From positions 62,001-126,000 of the forward strand of contig NZ_OCNE01000018.1 of NCBI RefSeq assembly GCF_900230195.1: a stretch of 64,000 bases of DNA, given 5' to 3'. Positions 33,617-41,615 of this stretch are shown here, in pieces (within the stretch, counting starts at the first letter, position 1; every line of letters begins with the position of its first letter). This stretch comes from Streptomyces zhaozhouensis. Lineage in GTDB: Bacteria; Actinomycetota; Actinomycetes; Streptomycetales; Streptomycetaceae. The translations under genes were made by a program, and so were the position numbers. The notes under the pieces were generated by a model. That model ran no database searches and was not told the DNA's origin. It worked only from the letters and a program-made list of their open reading frames with translations.

Positions 33617-35287
33617 ATGTCGAACTCCCCCTCTGCACCCAGCAGGAGACGTTTCCTCGCCTCGACGGCGGCGGCAGCGGCGGTCACCGCCGGCGGCATC
33701 CCCCTGCTCACCGCCTGCGGCTCGGACGGCGGCGGCGGTGGCGGTGGCGAGGGCGGCGCGGTCTCCGAGGGCGACCTGGAGAGCATCCTGCCGACCTACC
33801 GCGCCTCCGACGTGGCCGTGGAGCCCGACATCGCGGGGGAGCACGGCGCGAGCCCCGGCTACACCTCGTTCATCCCCACCGACGAGATGGGCGTGACCGT
33901 GCCGGAACCGCGGGGCTCTGGCGGCGAGTTCCGCGTGATGAGCCCGCTGTGGGGCACCCCGCCCGAGTCGGGCAACGCCTACTGGACCGCGATGGACGAG
34001 GCCATCGGCGTCCGGATCAACTGGCAGACCCAGGACGGCAACACCTACGGCGAGAAGCTGGGCGCCGTACTCGCCGGCAGCGACATCCCCGACCTGGTGT
34101 GCGTCCCCGGCTGGGAGTTGCAGGGCCAGATACCGAGGGCCATCGCCAGCCGCTTCGCCGACCTCGGCCCGTTCCTCTCCGGCGACCGGGTGCTCGACTA
34201 CCCCAACCTGGCCGCCATCCCCACCGCCGCCTGGGAGCCGGCGATCTTCGGCGGCGCGCTGCGCGGCCTGCCCATGCCGGCCCCGCCGATCGGCGGCGTG
34301 ATCCCGTTCTACCGACAGGACATCTTCGAGGAGAACGGCTGGCAGGTCCCCACCGACGCCGAGGAGTTCCTCTCCTTCTGCCGGGACGTCACCTCGGCCC
34401 GGAACCGGGTCTGGGCCTGCGAGGACATGAAGTGGTCGGCGTTCATCATCCACGGCGTGCTCCCCGACAAGCCGCAGTACTGGGAGGAGGTCGACGGCCG
34501 GCTGGTCAACCGCTTCGAGACGGACGCCTACCTGGAGGCGCTGGACTGGACCCGGCGGCTCTTCGACGCCGGCGTCGTCCACCCCGACGGGGTCGCCAAC
34601 CAGGGGGACGCGCTGGTCCGCTTCACCTCGGGCGAGTCGCTGATGTTCAACCAGGGGCAGGGCGTGTGGCACAGCACCCTCACCGAACAGCGCACCTCCA
34701 ACCCGGACTTCCGGATGAACGCCTTCGACTTCTTCGGCGCCGGCGGCGAGGACCCCGTGCTCTACGCGGGCAACGGCTCCAGCCTGTGGACGTTCGTCAA
34801 CAAGGACCTCCCGGAGGACCGGGTCCGCGAGGCGCTGGAGATCGCCAACTACTGCGCCGCCCCCTACGGCACCCGGGAGAACCTGCTGCGCACCTACGGC
34901 GTGGAGGGCGTCCACCACACCGTCGAGGACGAGCAGCGCGTCCGCACCCCGCAGGGGGAGACCGAGGTGGTCCCCGACACCTATGTCTTCATCGCCTCCC
35001 CCGGCCATGTGGTCGCCGCCTCCGACGTGCCCCAGCTGGTCGAGGACTGGACCGGCTGGATGCGGCGGCAGATGCCGCTGGTGCGGGAGTCGATCTTCTT
35101 CGGACGGCAGATCCAGGAGCCGGACCGGTTCACCAACCTCAACGACCAGTTCGAGGACCTGGAGGACGACGTGGTGCGCGGGCGCCGCTCGATCGGCGAC
35201 GTGCAGGACGCGGTCGCCGAGTGGCGCCGCAACGGCGGCGACGAGCTGCGCGACTGGTACCAGCGGCTGCGCGACGACCAGTCCTGA
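33617..35287 (+). CDS. Extracellular sugar-binding lipoprotein of an oligosaccharide ABC transporter
   Basis: 556 residues. The signal has twin arginines (SRRRFLASTAAAAAV) and lipobox LTAC with Cys34, so export may be by Tat followed by lipidation. A Gly-rich linker precedes a large family-1 solute-binding domain (SPLWGTPPESGNAYW, DIPDLVCVPGWELQGQIP, LPMPAPPIGGVIPFYRQDIFE). The size matches binding proteins paired with LplB/YtcP permeases, which take up plant-polysaccharide fragments. ATG 33617 has GGAGGG 8 nt upstream. Confidence 0.88.
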   Translation: MSNSPSAPSRRRFLASTAAAAAVTAGGIPLLTACGSDGGGGGGGEGGAVSEGDLESILPTYRASDVAVEPDIAGEHGASPGYTSFIPTDEMGVTVPEPRGSGGEFRVMSPLWGTPPESGNAYWTAMDEAIGVRINWQTQDGNTYGEKLGAVLAGSDIPDLVCVPGWELQGQIPRAIASRFADLGPFLSGDRVLDYPNLAAIPTAAWEPAIFGGALRGLPMPAPPIGGVIPFYRQDIFEENGWQVPTDAEEFLSFCRDVTSARNRVWACEDMKWSAFIIHGVLPDKPQYWEEVDGRLVNRFETDAYLEALDWTRRLFDAGVVHPDGVANQGDALVRFTSGESLMFNQGQGVWHSTLTEQRTSNPDFRMNAFDFFGAGGEDPVLYAGNGSSLWTFVNKDLPEDRVREALEIANYCAAPYGTRENLLRTYGVEGVHHTVEDEQRVRTPQGETEVVPDTYVFIASPGHVVAASDVPQLVEDWTGWMRRQMPLVRESIFFGRQIQEPDRFTNLNDQFEDLEDDVVRGRRSIGDVQDAVAEWRRNGGDELRDWYQRLRDDQS

Positions 35288-35320
35288 GGCCGGGAGACGA
35301 GACCACCCGAGGAGCCCCCC

Positions 35321-36385
35321 GTGTCACCCAGCACGGTCCCCCGTTCCGCGCCCCCGCGGCGGCCCGACCGCCCCGACCGTTCGCGCCGGCCCGCGCCCCG
35401 CGCCCGTCGCCGCCCGCGCGCCCCCCGCGGCGAGCGACACCTGCCCGAGGGCGGCGTGCGGCTGCGCCACCGGCTGCGCCGGGACCGGACGCTGATCCTG
35501 ATGACGCTGCCCTGCGTGGCGCTGCTGCTGGTCTTCGCCTACCTCCCGATCGCCGGCAACGTCATCGCGTTCCAGTACTTCAGCCCCTACGCAGGCGACG
35601 GCTTCTTCGAGTCGATGGCCAACAGCGCCTGGGTCGGTCTTGAGCAGTTCGAACGGATGGTCAACGACAGCTACTTCTGGGACGCGGTCCAGAACACGCT
35701 GGTCTTCTCCGCCCTCCAACTGATCTTCTTCTTTCCCGTCCCGATCGCGCTGGCGATCCTGATCAACAGCATCCTGCACAGCAAGGTCAGGGCGTGGGCC
35801 CAGGCCGTGCTCTACCTGCCGCACTTCTTCTCCTGGGTGCTGGTGATCACCGTCTTCCAACAGGTGCTCGGCGGCGCCGGCATGGTCGCCCAGACGCTCC
35901 GGGAGAACGGCTGGGACGACGGCTTCGACCTGATGACCGACCCCGGTTTCTTCAAGTTCCTCATCACCTTCCAGGTCATCTGGAAGGACGCCGGCTGGGG
36001 CATCATCGTCTTCCTCGCCGCGCTCTCCACCGTCAACCAGGAGCTGTACGAGTCGGCCGCCGTCGACGGCGCCGGCCGGTGGCGCCGGATCTGGCACGTG
36101 ACGCTGCCCGCGCTGCGCCCGGTGATCGCCCTGCTGCTGGTGCTCCAGGTGGGCAACATGCTGACCGTCGGCATGGAGCAGTTCATGATCCAGCGCACCG
36201 CCGTCGGACCCGGTGCCGCCGAGGTGCTGGACACCTACGTCTGGAACACCGGTATCGAGAACGGCCAGTTCAGCTACGCGGCGGCCATCGGCATCGTCAA
36301 GGGCGTCTTCAGCCTCGCCCTGGTGCTCGCCGCCAACCGAGTCGCCCACGCGATGGGCGAGCAGGGGGTGTACCGGCGGACATGA
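35321..36385 (+). CDS. Sugar ABC transporter permease, LplB type
   Basis: 354 residues. An Arg/Pro-rich cytosolic tail of about 55 residues is followed by six membrane helices. The EAA loop is LYESAAVDGAGRWRRIWHVTLPALRP, with the DGA-rich form typical of LplB-type carbohydrate importers. GTG 35321 is 33 nt after the binding protein, and the stop overlaps the second permease start by 4 nt (ATGA). Confidence 0.88.
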   Translation: MSPSTVPRSAPPRRPDRPDRSRRPAPRARRRPRAPRGERHLPEGGVRLRHRLRRDRTLILMTLPCVALLLVFAYLPIAGNVIAFQYFSPYAGDGFFESMANSAWVGLEQFERMVNDSYFWDAVQNTLVFSALQLIFFFPVPIALAILINSILHSKVRAWAQAVLYLPHFFSWVLVITVFQQVLGGAGMVAQTLRENGWDDGFDLMTDPGFFKFLITFQVIWKDAGWGIIVFLAALSTVNQELYESAAVDGAGRWRRIWHVTLPALRPVIALLLVLQVGNMLTVGMEQFMIQRTAVGPGAAEVLDTYVWNTGIENGQFSYAAAIGIVKGVFSLALVLAANRVAHAMGEQGVYRRT

Positions 36386-37317
36386 GCGAGACCAGCGTCC
36401 TGGTCGAGGACGACGAGGAGACCGGGCGGCGGCGCAGGCCGTCCTGGGAGGAGCCGCCCACCCGGGTCGGGCTCGCCGCCAAGGGCGTCATCCTGGCGAT
36501 CGCGCTGCTGGCGGTGCTCTTCCCGCTGTGGATCGTGGTCGTCACCAGCCTCTCCGACGCCGAGGCCATCTCCCGCGCCGGCGGGCTGGTCGTCTGGCCC
36601 GAGGGCCTCAGCCTCGCCGCCTACCGCGAGCTGCTCAGCGGCGGCCAGGTGGCCAGGTCCATGGTGATCGCGGTCGGCATCACCCTGGTCGGCACCCTCT
36701 TCAGCATGGCCGTCTCGGTGCTCGCCGCCTACGGCCTCTCCCGGATCGGCTCGCTCTGGCACCGGCCGCTGCTGATGACCCTGCTGGCCACCATGTTCTT
36801 CGGCGGCGCCGGGCTGATCCCCACCTATCTGCTGATCCAGACCCTCGGCCTGATGAACAGCTACGCCGCGCTGATCCTGCCGATGGTGGTCAACGTCTTC
36901 AACATCCTGGTGCTCCGCGCGTTCTTCATGAACGTCGGCCAGGAGATCGTGGACAGCGCGCGCATCGACGGGGCGGGGGAGTGGCGCATCCTGTGGACCA
37001 TCGTGCTGCCCCTGTCCCGCGCGGTGCTCGCGGTGATCTCGCTCTTCTACGCCGTCGGCTACTGGAGCAACTGGTTCAACGGCTTCATCTACATCCAGGA
37101 CCAGGAGAAGCTGCCGCTCCAGAACGTCCTCCAGCAGATCGTCATCGAGGGCGAACGCCCCGCCGGCATGGCCCAGGTGATCGGCACCGGGCAGATCCCC
37201 AGCCTCGCCGTCCAGACCGCCGTGATGGTGCTGGCGCTGCTGCCGGTCGCCGTGCTCTCCCCGTTCGTCCAACGCCACTTCAAGAAGGGCATGTTGATCG
37301 GCGCCGTCAAGGGCTGA
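36382..37317 (+). CDS. Sugar ABC transporter permease, YtcP/AraQ type
   Basis: 311 residues, six membrane helices, EAA loop IVDSARIDGAGEWRILWTIVLPLSRAV, and the family ending FVQRHFKKGMLIGAVKG. ATG overlaps the previous stop (ATGA). The operon contains no ATP-binding subunit, so an ATPase from elsewhere must power it; one orphan candidate lies at 21813-23159. Confidence 0.9.
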   Translation: MSETSVLVEDDEETGRRRRPSWEEPPTRVGLAAKGVILAIALLAVLFPLWIVVVTSLSDAEAISRAGGLVVWPEGLSLAAYRELLSGGQVARSMVIAVGITLVGTLFSMAVSVLAAYGLSRIGSLWHRPLLMTLLATMFFGGAGLIPTYLLIQTLGLMNSYAALILPMVVNVFNILVLRAFFMNVGQEIVDSARIDGAGEWRILWTIVLPLSRAVLAVISLFYAVGYWSNWFNGFIYIQDQEKLPLQNVLQQIVIEGERPAGMAQVIGTGQIPSLAVQTAVMVLALLPVAVLSPFVQRHFKKGMLIGAVKG

Positions 37318-37352
37318 CCCACCGCGACACGACAGCAGGAGGTGCACGCCAC

Positions 37353-39350
37353 GTGCCAGGACTCGACGACGCCCTCCGAGGCCGCCTGCTCTTCGGCGGC
37401 GACTACAACCCCGAGCAGTGGCCCGAGGACGTCCTCGACGAGGACGTCCGGCTGATGCGCGAGGCCGGCGTCAACCTCGCCACCGTCGGCGTCTTCTCCT
37501 GGGCGACCCTGGAACCCCGGCCCGGCGCTCGGGAGTTCGGCTGGCTCGACCGGGTCATGGACGCCCTCGACGCCGCCGGCATCGGGGTCTGCCTCGCCAC
37601 CCCCACCGCCTCCCCGCCCCCCTGGCTCGGGGCCCGCCACCCCGAGACCCTGCCGCGCGACGAGCACGGCGGGGTGGTCTGGTACGGCTCGCGCAACCAC
37701 TTCTGCGCCTCCTCGGCGGCCTACCGGGAGCACGCCGCCCGGATCACCACCGACCTCGCCCGCCGCTACGGCGACCACCCCGCGCTGCGGCTCTGGCACG
37801 TCAACAACGAGTACGGCACCGCCTGCTGGTGCGACGAGACGGCCGCCCACTTCCGCCGCTGGCTGCGCGCCAGACACCACGACCTCGCCGGGCTCAACGC
37901 CGCCTGGGGCACCGCCTTCTGGAGCCAGCGCTACGACTCCTGGGACGAGATCCTCCCGCCGCGCCGCGCCCAGTACCTCGGCAACCCGACGCAGGCGCTG
38001 GACTTCCGCCGCTTCACCAGCGACGCGCTGCTGGAGTGCTACCAGGCCGAACGCGACATCGTCGCCGCGCACAGCCCCGGCGTCCCGGTGACCTCCAACC
38101 AGATGCCGCTCTTCCCCGGCCTCGACGGCTGGCGCTGGGCGGAGGAACAGGACGTGGTCTCCGTCGACGTCTACCCCGATCCCGCCGTCGACTGGCGCGA
38201 CCCGGCCGGGCCGGCCCACGGCGCTCTGGTCGCCGACCTCACCAGGTCCCAGGCCGGCGGCCGCTGGCTGCTGATGGAACAGGCCGCCTCCGCCGTCAAC
38301 TTCCGCCCCGTCAACGTGCCCAAGCCGCCCGGGGTGCTGCGCCAGTGGTCGCTCCAGGCCGTGGCCAGGGGAGCCGACGGCGTCTGCTTCTTCCAGTGGC
38401 GCGCCTCCCGCCAGGGCAGCGAGAAGTACCACTCGGCGATGCTCCCGCACGCCGGTCCCGCCTCCCGCGGCTTCGCCCGTGTCCGGGAACTGGGCGCCGA
38501 CCTGGAACGGCTCTCCGGCCTGGTCGGCACCCCGGTCGCCGACGCCGGGATCGCCGTGCTGCACGACTGGCCCGCCTGGTGGGCCGGCCAGCAGCCGGGC
38601 CGCCCCTCGGCCTCGGTCGACTACCGGGAGCTGCTCTCCGGCTGGCACCACGCCCTCTGGCGCCGCAACCTGCCCACCGACCTCGCCCGTCCCGACGCCG
38701 ACCTCGGCCGCTACCGGATGGTGGTCGCCCCCCACCTGCCGCTGCTGGACGACGCGGCGCTCGCCCGCCTCGTCGACTTCGTGCACGGCGGCGGCACCCT
38801 GGTCTGCGGCTTCTTCACCGGCGTCACCGACGCGGACGACCGGGTGCGGCCCGGCGGCCTCGCGCCGGCGCTCCGCTCGCTGCTCGGCCTCGCGACCGTC
38901 CACGAGTGGTGGCCGCTGCCCGACGGCGCCGCACTCACCCTCGACGACGGCACCCGCGCCGGCCTGTGGAGCGAGGACGTCGACGTCGCCGACGCCGAGG
39001 TGCTCGCCCGCTACGCCGACGGCGAGCTGGCCGGGGGCCCCGCGGTCACCCGCGCCCGGCGCGGCGCCGGCTCCGCCTGGTACCTCACCACCCTGCCCCG
39101 GCCCGAGGCGCTCGCCGCCCTGCTGGCCCGCGCCGCCGAGGCCGCGGGCGTCGCGCCGACGCTGCCGGGACTGCCCGACGGTGTCGAGGCGGTCCGCCGC
39201 GGCCCCGCGCTCTTCCTGCTCAACCACACCACCGAGCCGGTCACCGTTCTCCTTCCGTCCCCCCGCACCGACCTGCTCACCGGCCGCGTCCACCAGGACG
39301 GGATCACCCTCGCCCGGCGCGGCGCGGCCGTTCTCACCCCCACGAAGTGA
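37353..39350 (+). CDS. Beta-galactosidase, glycoside hydrolase family 42
   Basis: 665 residues, no signal peptide. GH42 start GDYNPEQWPEDVLDEDVRLMREAG, acid/base Glu153 in WHVNNEYGTACWC and nucleophile Glu309 in LLMEQAASAVNFRP. The trimerisation/glutamine-amidotransferase-like domain and C-terminal beta domain follow. It cleaves terminal beta-galactosides (some members act on alpha-L-arabinopyranosides). GTG 37353 has AGGAGG 10 nt upstream. It is fourth in the transporter operon, so it probably trims imported oligosaccharides. Confidence 0.92.
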   Translation: MPGLDDALRGRLLFGGDYNPEQWPEDVLDEDVRLMREAGVNLATVGVFSWATLEPRPGAREFGWLDRVMDALDAAGIGVCLATPTASPPPWLGARHPETLPRDEHGGVVWYGSRNHFCASSAAYREHAARITTDLARRYGDHPALRLWHVNNEYGTACWCDETAAHFRRWLRARHHDLAGLNAAWGTAFWSQRYDSWDEILPPRRAQYLGNPTQALDFRRFTSDALLECYQAERDIVAAHSPGVPVTSNQMPLFPGLDGWRWAEEQDVVSVDVYPDPAVDWRDPAGPAHGALVADLTRSQAGGRWLLMEQAASAVNFRPVNVPKPPGVLRQWSLQAVARGADGVCFFQWRASRQGSEKYHSAMLPHAGPASRGFARVRELGADLERLSGLVGTPVADAGIAVLHDWPAWWAGQQPGRPSASVDYRELLSGWHHALWRRNLPTDLARPDADLGRYRMVVAPHLPLLDDAALARLVDFVHGGGTLVCGFFTGVTDADDRVRPGGLAPALRSLLGLATVHEWWPLPDGAALTLDDGTRAGLWSEDVDVADAEVLARYADGELAGGPAVTRARRGAGSAWYLTTLPRPEALAALLARAAEAAGVAPTLPGLPDGVEAVRRGPALFLLNHTTEPVTVLLPSPRTDLLTGRVHQDGITLARRGAAVLTPTK

Positions 39351-39378
39351 ACCCCCACGAGATGAAGGAGCCTCACCC

Positions 39379-40092
39379 GTGAAACGCCGCATCCCCAGGG
39401 CCCGCACCCTGGTGCTCGCCCCCGCCGTCGCGCTGACCACCGTGGTCGGCATCTCCGCCGGCACCGCCAACGCCGCCGCGTTCGAGTCCTGCGAGCAGTG
39501 GGGCAACTGGACCGACCCGGACGGCTACATCGTCTACAACAACATCTGGGGCTCCGGCGCCGGCACGCAGTGCGTCGCCGCCGACTCCGGCTCCAGCTGG
39601 AGCGTCACCGCCGACCACCCGGACACCGGCGGCATCAAGTCCTACCCCAACGCCAAGTACATCGTCGGCGAGCCGATCCAGGACATCGGCTCGCTCAGCA
39701 CCACCTTCGACGTGACCGTCCCCAGCGCCGGCGCCTACAACACGGCCTACGACGTCTGGGACGAGAACTACGACCACGAGATCATGCTCTGGATGAACTG
39801 GTACGGCCCCGTCGGCCCGCTGGGCGACCCGGTCGGCGAGGCCACGCTCGGCGGCCACACCTGGGACGTCTACAACGGCAGCAACGGCAGCAACAACGTC
39901 TACTCGTTCCTCCGCCAGGGCCACACCTCCTCCGGCGAGGTCGACATCCTGCCGATCCTGGACTGGATCACCGAGCAGGGCTGGATGGACCAGGGAGAGG
40001 TCATCGGCGACGTGCAGTTCGGCTACGAGATCACCTCGTCGGCCGGCGGCCTGGACTTCACCACCCACGAGTTCTCCGTGCGGGAGGGCTGA
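39379..40092 (+). CDS. Secreted endo-beta-1,4-glucanase/xyloglucanase, glycoside hydrolase family 12
   Basis: 237 residues. A Sec signal peptide ends near AGTANA-AAF. The mature beta-jelly-roll carries CEQWGNWTDPDGYIVYNNIWG, nucleophile Glu134 in DHEIMLWMNWYG and acid/base Glu217 in FGYEITSS. GH12 enzymes hydrolyse cellulose, mixed-linkage glucan or xyloglucan. It has no carbohydrate-binding module. GTG 39379 has AAGGAG 8 nt upstream. Being the only secreted enzyme of the operon, it likely makes the oligosaccharides that are imported. Confidence 0.9.
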   Translation: MKRRIPRARTLVLAPAVALTTVVGISAGTANAAAFESCEQWGNWTDPDGYIVYNNIWGSGAGTQCVAADSGSSWSVTADHPDTGGIKSYPNAKYIVGEPIQDIGSLSTTFDVTVPSAGAYNTAYDVWDENYDHEIMLWMNWYGPVGPLGDPVGEATLGGHTWDVYNGSNGSNNVYSFLRQGHTSSGEVDILPILDWITEQGWMDQGEVIGDVQFGYEITSSAGGLDFTTHEFSVREG

Positions 40093-40100
40093 CGCCAGGA

Positions 40101-40125
40101 CGGCCCCGCCGCCCCGGCGGGGCCG
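40101..40125. terminator. Hairpin terminator between convergent GH12 and lacI-type genes
   Basis: A perfect 10-bp stem (CGGCCCCGCC and its complement) with loop GCCCC, followed by TTC. Confidence 0.7.
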
Positions 40126-40126
40126 T

Positions 40127-41173
40127 TCACCCGGCCCGACGCGCGGCCGGCGCGGGGCCGGTGCTCGCCCGCACCGTGAGTGCGGGCGGCAGCAACTCGA
40201 CGCGCGGCTCCACCGGTTCCGCGTCCCCGCCGGCCGCAGAGGCCCTGGCCATCGCCATCACCGACTCGACGGCCAGCCGGCCCATCTGCTGCGCCGGTAT
40301 CGCCACCGACGTCAGCGCCACCGAGGTGCCGGCCGCCACCTGCTCCGGGCAGACCGCCACCACCGACACGTCCTCGGGCACCGCGCGCCCCTGCTGCCGC
40401 AGCAGGCTCAGCAACGGCTCGATCGCCGCCTCGTTCTGCACCACCAGGCCCGTGGTCCCCGGGCGCTCGTCGAAGATCCTGGCCAACGTGCCGGCCACCG
40501 ACTCGTAAGAGCCGTCGCACGGGCGGTGCAGCACCCGCAACCCCAACTCGTCGGCGCGCTCCCGCACCCCGCGCACCGTGCGCTCGGCGAAGCCGGTCCG
40601 CCGCTCGTAGACCGCCGCCGCCTCGCCCACCACCGCGAGGTCGCGGTGGCCCAGCCGCGCCAGATGGTCGACGCACAGCCGCCCGGTCGCCGCGAAGTCC
40701 AGGTCCACGCAGGTCAGTCCCGTGGTGTCCGAGGGCAGCCCGATCAGCACCGACGGCCGGGAGGTCTCCCGCACCAGCGGCAGCCGCTGGTCCTCCAGCT
40801 CCACGTCCATCAGGATCATCGCGTCGGCCAGCCCGCTGCCCACCACCCGGCGGGCCGCCTCCGGCCCCTCCTGCCCGGTCAGCAGCAGCACGTCGTGCGC
40901 GTGCTCGCGGGCGGTGGTCGCCACCGCGATGGCGATCTCCATCATCACCGGCAGATACATCTCGGTGCGCAGCGGCATCATCAGCGCGATGATGTGCGAC
41001 CTGCTGCTGGCCAACGCCCGCGCGCCCGCGTTCGGGTGGTACCCCAACTCCCGGATGCTGCGCTCGACCCGCTCCCTGGTCGGCGTGGAGATGGTCCGCT
41101 TGCCGCTGAGGACGTAGCTCACCGTGCTGGCGGAGACGCCGGCGTGCCGGGCGACCTCGGCGAGGGTGACCAT
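40127..41173 (-). CDS. LacI-family transcriptional repressor of the glycan locus
   Basis: 348 residues. The N-terminal HTH TLAEVARHAGVSASTVSYVLSGKRTIS and hinge helix ARALASSRS are followed by a sugar-binding core (VVGEAAAVYERRTGF, GLVVQNEAAIEPLL, VSVVAVCPEQVA). It should leave the operators when a sugar from the locus binds. Two near-consensus operators sit in its own upstream region, suggesting autorepression. ATG 41173 has a GGGAGAG site. Confidence 0.92.
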   Translation of the reverse strand: MVTLAEVARHAGVSASTVSYVLSGKRTISTPTRERVERSIRELGYHPNAGARALASSRSHIIALMMPLRTEMYLPVMMEIAIAVATTAREHAHDVLLLTGQEGPEAARRVVGSGLADAMILMDVELEDQRLPLVRETSRPSVLIGLPSDTTGLTCVDLDFAATGRLCVDHLARLGHRDLAVVGEAAAVYERRTGFAERTVRGVRERADELGLRVLHRPCDGSYESVAGTLARIFDERPGTTGLVVQNEAAIEPLLSLLRQQGRAVPEDVSVVAVCPEQVAAGTSVALTSVAIPAQQMGRLAVESVMAMARASAAGGDAEPVEPRVELLPPALTVRASTGPAPAARRAG

Positions 41174-41249
41174 GAAGCTCTCCCGTTCTCTCCCGGTACA
41201 CGGTAGGCGGCGTGCCGGGGCCGGGACTCCGCGGGTGAGGCGCCGTACG

Positions 41250-41262
41250 TGAAGCGCTTCGA
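41250..41262. promoter_or_regulatory. LacI-family operator upstream of the repressor gene
   Basis: TGAAGCGCTTCGA, one mismatch at the edge from the perfect sites at 33387 and 33558, 77 bp before the repressor ATG. Confidence 0.75.
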
Positions 41263-41338
41263 CAACGGTGGCGGCGACCCGCCGCAGGCGGTGCCGTTGA
41301 CCATAGACCCGGTTGCGGGGGGTGTCCAGACGCCTACG

Positions 41339-41351
41339 TCGAAGCGCTTCA
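41339..41351. promoter_or_regulatory. Second LacI-family operator upstream of the repressor gene
   Basis: TCGAAGCGCTTCA, the mirror image of the site at 41250, centred 89 bp from it. The pair could support looping or control of both divergent directions. Confidence 0.75.
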
Positions 41352-41408
41352 CCTCTCTCCGTCCCGGCGGTCACCCACCCGGTCGGTGCCGTCTCGTCGC
41401 CGTCCGCG

Positions 41409-41454
41409 CCCCGCCACCCACGCACCGCGCGGGTCACCCACCACCGGGGTGAGG
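41409..41454. repeat. Hairpin-less copy (copy B) of the dispersed repeat element
   Basis: On the minus strand it reads CCTCACCCCGGTGGTGGGT, eight bases, then GCGCGGTGCGTGGGTGGCGG and two more G. Both flanks match copy A at 29127-29228 with one mismatch each, but the central ~60-nt hairpin is absent. It lies in the 442-bp gap between the repressor and acyl-CoA dehydrogenase genes, which otherwise shows two operators and no gene. Confidence 0.7.
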
Positions 41455-41615
41455 CCGACCGTCCACCGGTACCGCTCCGAACAGGTGTCGGTCGAGGTGC
41501 GATCACCGCGTGCGACGGGTACATAGGCAATCAGTAGCCCCCACCCGTACCCCTCCACCCGGACGTGCTCCCGTGGCTCCGCACGCCGTTCCGGCCCGAC
41601 GGTGAGGTGACCGAG

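Noticed and set aside
33230..35008. A minus-strand open frame that would extend the GH3 protein by nearly 600 residues
   Set aside because: The extension runs antisense through the binding-protein gene and the operators, is low-complexity, and the GTG at 33229 with its ribosome site gives a normal GH3 N-terminus.
41119..41452. Small open frames on both strands containing KRFD near the operators
   Set aside because: The KRFD codons are simply the GAAGCGCTTC operator read in frame; no ribosome site or family pattern.
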